This document shows, piece after piece, positions 62,702 to 64,000 of a stretch of DNA of 64,000 bases. A model generated the notes under the pieces. That model was not told the origin of the DNA. It worked only from the letters and a program-made list of their open reading frames with translations, and did no database searches. The position numbers were made by a program, and so were the translations under genes. Location of the stretch: contig NZ_BBIW01000009.1 in assembly GCF_000732325.1 (NCBI RefSeq), forward strand, positions 62,001 to 126,000, read 5' to 3'. The stretch's first letter is position 1; each line of letters starts with the position of its first letter. The stretch is from Paenibacillus sp. TCA20 (GTDB lineage Bacteria; Bacillota; Bacilli; Paenibacillales; Paenibacillaceae).

Positions 62702-63883
62702 ATGTCAATTGTAATTGGAATTCTTGGGCTTATACTGACACTAGGACTTGGATTCCTGCTCAGCAACGATAAGAAGAATATCAACTTCAAAGCCATTGGA
62801 GTTCTGTTCGTTCTTCAAATATTGCTTGCCCTATTTATGTTCAAAACGAGCATTGGTGTAAGCATTGTAGAGAGTGTATCGAACTTTGTAACGAAGGTGC
62901 TGTCCTACGGATATCAAGGAATTGAATTTGTCGTTGGGGGATGGGCTCCGCCAGAAGCAAGCGTGTTCTTTATCAACGTGCTGCTGCTCATTATCTTTAC
63001 GGCAACGCTGTTGTCCATACTGACACATATTCGAGTGCTGCCGCTGGCAATCAAGTATATCGGAGGAGCCCTTGCGAAGATTACGGGACTGTCGAATGTA
63101 CTTACCTTTAATGCGGTGAACTCGATCTTCTTCGGCCAATCCGAGTCACTGATTGCGATCAAGCATCATCTGCAGAAGATGAATGATAACAAGCTGTTTG
63201 TTGTATGTGCCTCTGCCATGGGTTCGGTGTCTGCGTCCATCATGGGATCATATATGACAATGATTCCTCCGCAGTATGTTCTAGTAGCCATGATCTTGAA
63301 CGCCATGTCAGCGCTGATCATAGCAACGATGGTCGCTCCTTCGAAGCCAAGCGAGGATGAGAAGATTGATGTACGGGAAGTATCCCAGACCAAATCCATC
63401 TTCGAGGCAATCTCGGCTGGTGCACTGGATGGAGGTAGAGTTGCACTGATCGTAGGTGCGATGCTGATTGCCTATGTTGGACTCATTGCGCTTCTAGATG
63501 GAGCTCTAACATCGATATTAGGTATTTCTTTTACCGCAATTCTAGGATATATCTTCAGTCCGATAGCTTGGATTATGGGAATTCCGGCAAGTGAAATGGT
63601 AACGGCGGGCTCCATTATGGGAATGAAGCTGGCAACGAATGAATTTGTAGCTATGCTGGAGTTCCAGCCGCTGATCGAGCAGCTTAGTCCCAAGACGGTT
63701 GCGATCGTCTCTACTTTCCTGGTGTCATTTGCGAATTTCAGCTCCATCGGGATTATCAGTGGATCGATCCAAGCGATCAGTGGTGAAAAAGCAGCCGTGG
63801 TTGCCAAATTCGGCCTCAAGGTACTGCTTGTTGCGACACTTGCCTCCATCATTACAAGTATTATCGCTGGTTTGTTTGTGTAA
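62702..63883 (+). CDS. nupC: NupC/CNT-family nucleoside transporter
   Basis: Concentrative nucleoside symporter of the plasma membrane. The 393 residues match the family, with about eight to ten membrane helices. Motifs include GFLLSNDKKNINFKAIGVLF near the N-terminus, VFFINVLLLIIFTATLLSIL, the substrate-region FFGQSESLIAIKHHL, SASIMGSYMTMIPPQY, and late NFSSIGIISGSI. The start at 62702 follows AGGTG and AGGGAG sites and gives the usual short N-terminus (MSIVIGILGLILTL). Substrate range (pyrimidine or purine nucleosides) cannot be set by eye. It forms a single unit with its own terminator. Confidence 0.93.
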   Translation: MSIVIGILGLILTLGLGFLLSNDKKNINFKAIGVLFVLQILLALFMFKTSIGVSIVESVSNFVTKVLSYGYQGIEFVVGGWAPPEASVFFINVLLLIIFTATLLSILTHIRVLPLAIKYIGGALAKITGLSNVLTFNAVNSIFFGQSESLIAIKHHLQKMNDNKLFVVCASAMGSVSASIMGSYMTMIPPQYVLVAMILNAMSALIIATMVAPSKPSEDEKIDVREVSQTKSIFEAISAGALDGGRVALIVGAMLIAYVGLIALLDGALTSILGISFTAILGYIFSPIAWIMGIPASEMVTAGSIMGMKLATNEFVAMLEFQPLIEQLSPKTVAIVSTFLVSFANFSSIGIISGSIQAISGEKAAVVAKFGLKVLLVATLASIITSIIAGLFV

Positions 63884-63937
63884 CAGGCTAATAGCTATTA
63901 GGCTGGTAGCTTAAGGCAACTAGCGTTTAAGTCAAAA

Positions 63938-63983
63938 AGAACCCCGATCCTTCTCAAATGAAGAATCGGGGTTCTATTTTTAA
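63938..63983 (+). terminator. Terminator after nupC
   Basis: AGAACCCCGAT and ATCGGGGTTCT with an extended inner pairing, then ATTTTTAAT. Confidence 0.88.
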
Positions 63984-64000
63984 TACTTCAAGCTCTGGTG

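Overview
The window looks like chromosome of a Bacillota endospore former, most probably Paenibacillus or a close relative. The grounds are three cell-surface proteins with S-layer homology (SLH) repeats, a large modular GH10 xylanase, a YheC/YheD-type spore-coat gene, the acetylase branch of diaminopimelate synthesis (dapH, dapL, patA), a yerC - dgkB - rlmCD backbone like that of Bacillus, strong GGAGG-type ribosome binding sites and many intrinsic terminators. I found no tRNA, rRNA, CRISPR array or complete insertion sequence.

Left part (1-7250) is housekeeping: the end of a PiT phosphate transporter, corA behind a leader with a hairpin and a palindrome, a YqfQ/VrrA-like gene, yerC-cbiX, dgkB and rlmCD. 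From 7300 to 11730 lies an accessory stretch: a WYL regulator with a very clear operator facing a VOC-fold gene, a manganese catalase behind a DUF2642 coat-like gene, a decayed group of tiny minus-strand genes including a 46-residue ribbon-helix-helix protein, and an APH-family phosphotransferase.

From 11950 to 25540 come a secreted SLH-anchored xylanase and a run of metabolic and stress genes: MetE-like, Dus, DUF4317, AlkD-like, Cu-Zn superoxide dismutase, SDR and LOG. A GNAT gene in this part is broken by two frameshifts. Between 25750 and 40910 are a membrane-bound AraC regulator beside a 2654-residue SLH surface protein (lamin-tail repeats plus a metallophosphoesterase), a HupE-like metal transporter, and the DAP genes.

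The most notable block is 41383-49350. A long AT-rich leader precedes five tightly spaced genes: a two-domain polysaccharide deacetylase lipoprotein, a nucleotide-sugar dehydrogenase of the UDP-HexNAc type, a hyaluronan/chitin-synthase-like GT2 enzyme with an N-terminal PilZ domain, a membrane-anchored degenerate deacetylase with a beta-rich tail, and a membrane-anchored GH18-like protein. This reads as an exopolysaccharide synthesis and processing system under possible cyclic-di-GMP control. A large GH2 glycosidase follows.

The right end (53150-64000) holds small stress-type genes, a serine hydrolase, a YheC/YheD ATP-grasp gene, a chemoreceptor, a transglutaminase-like gene, an SLH-anchored amidase, a 58-residue cysteine-motif protein, a lipoprotein-like orphan and a NupC nucleoside transporter. 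Two roughly half-identical small unknown proteins (at 25267 and 41035) form a local paralogue pair.
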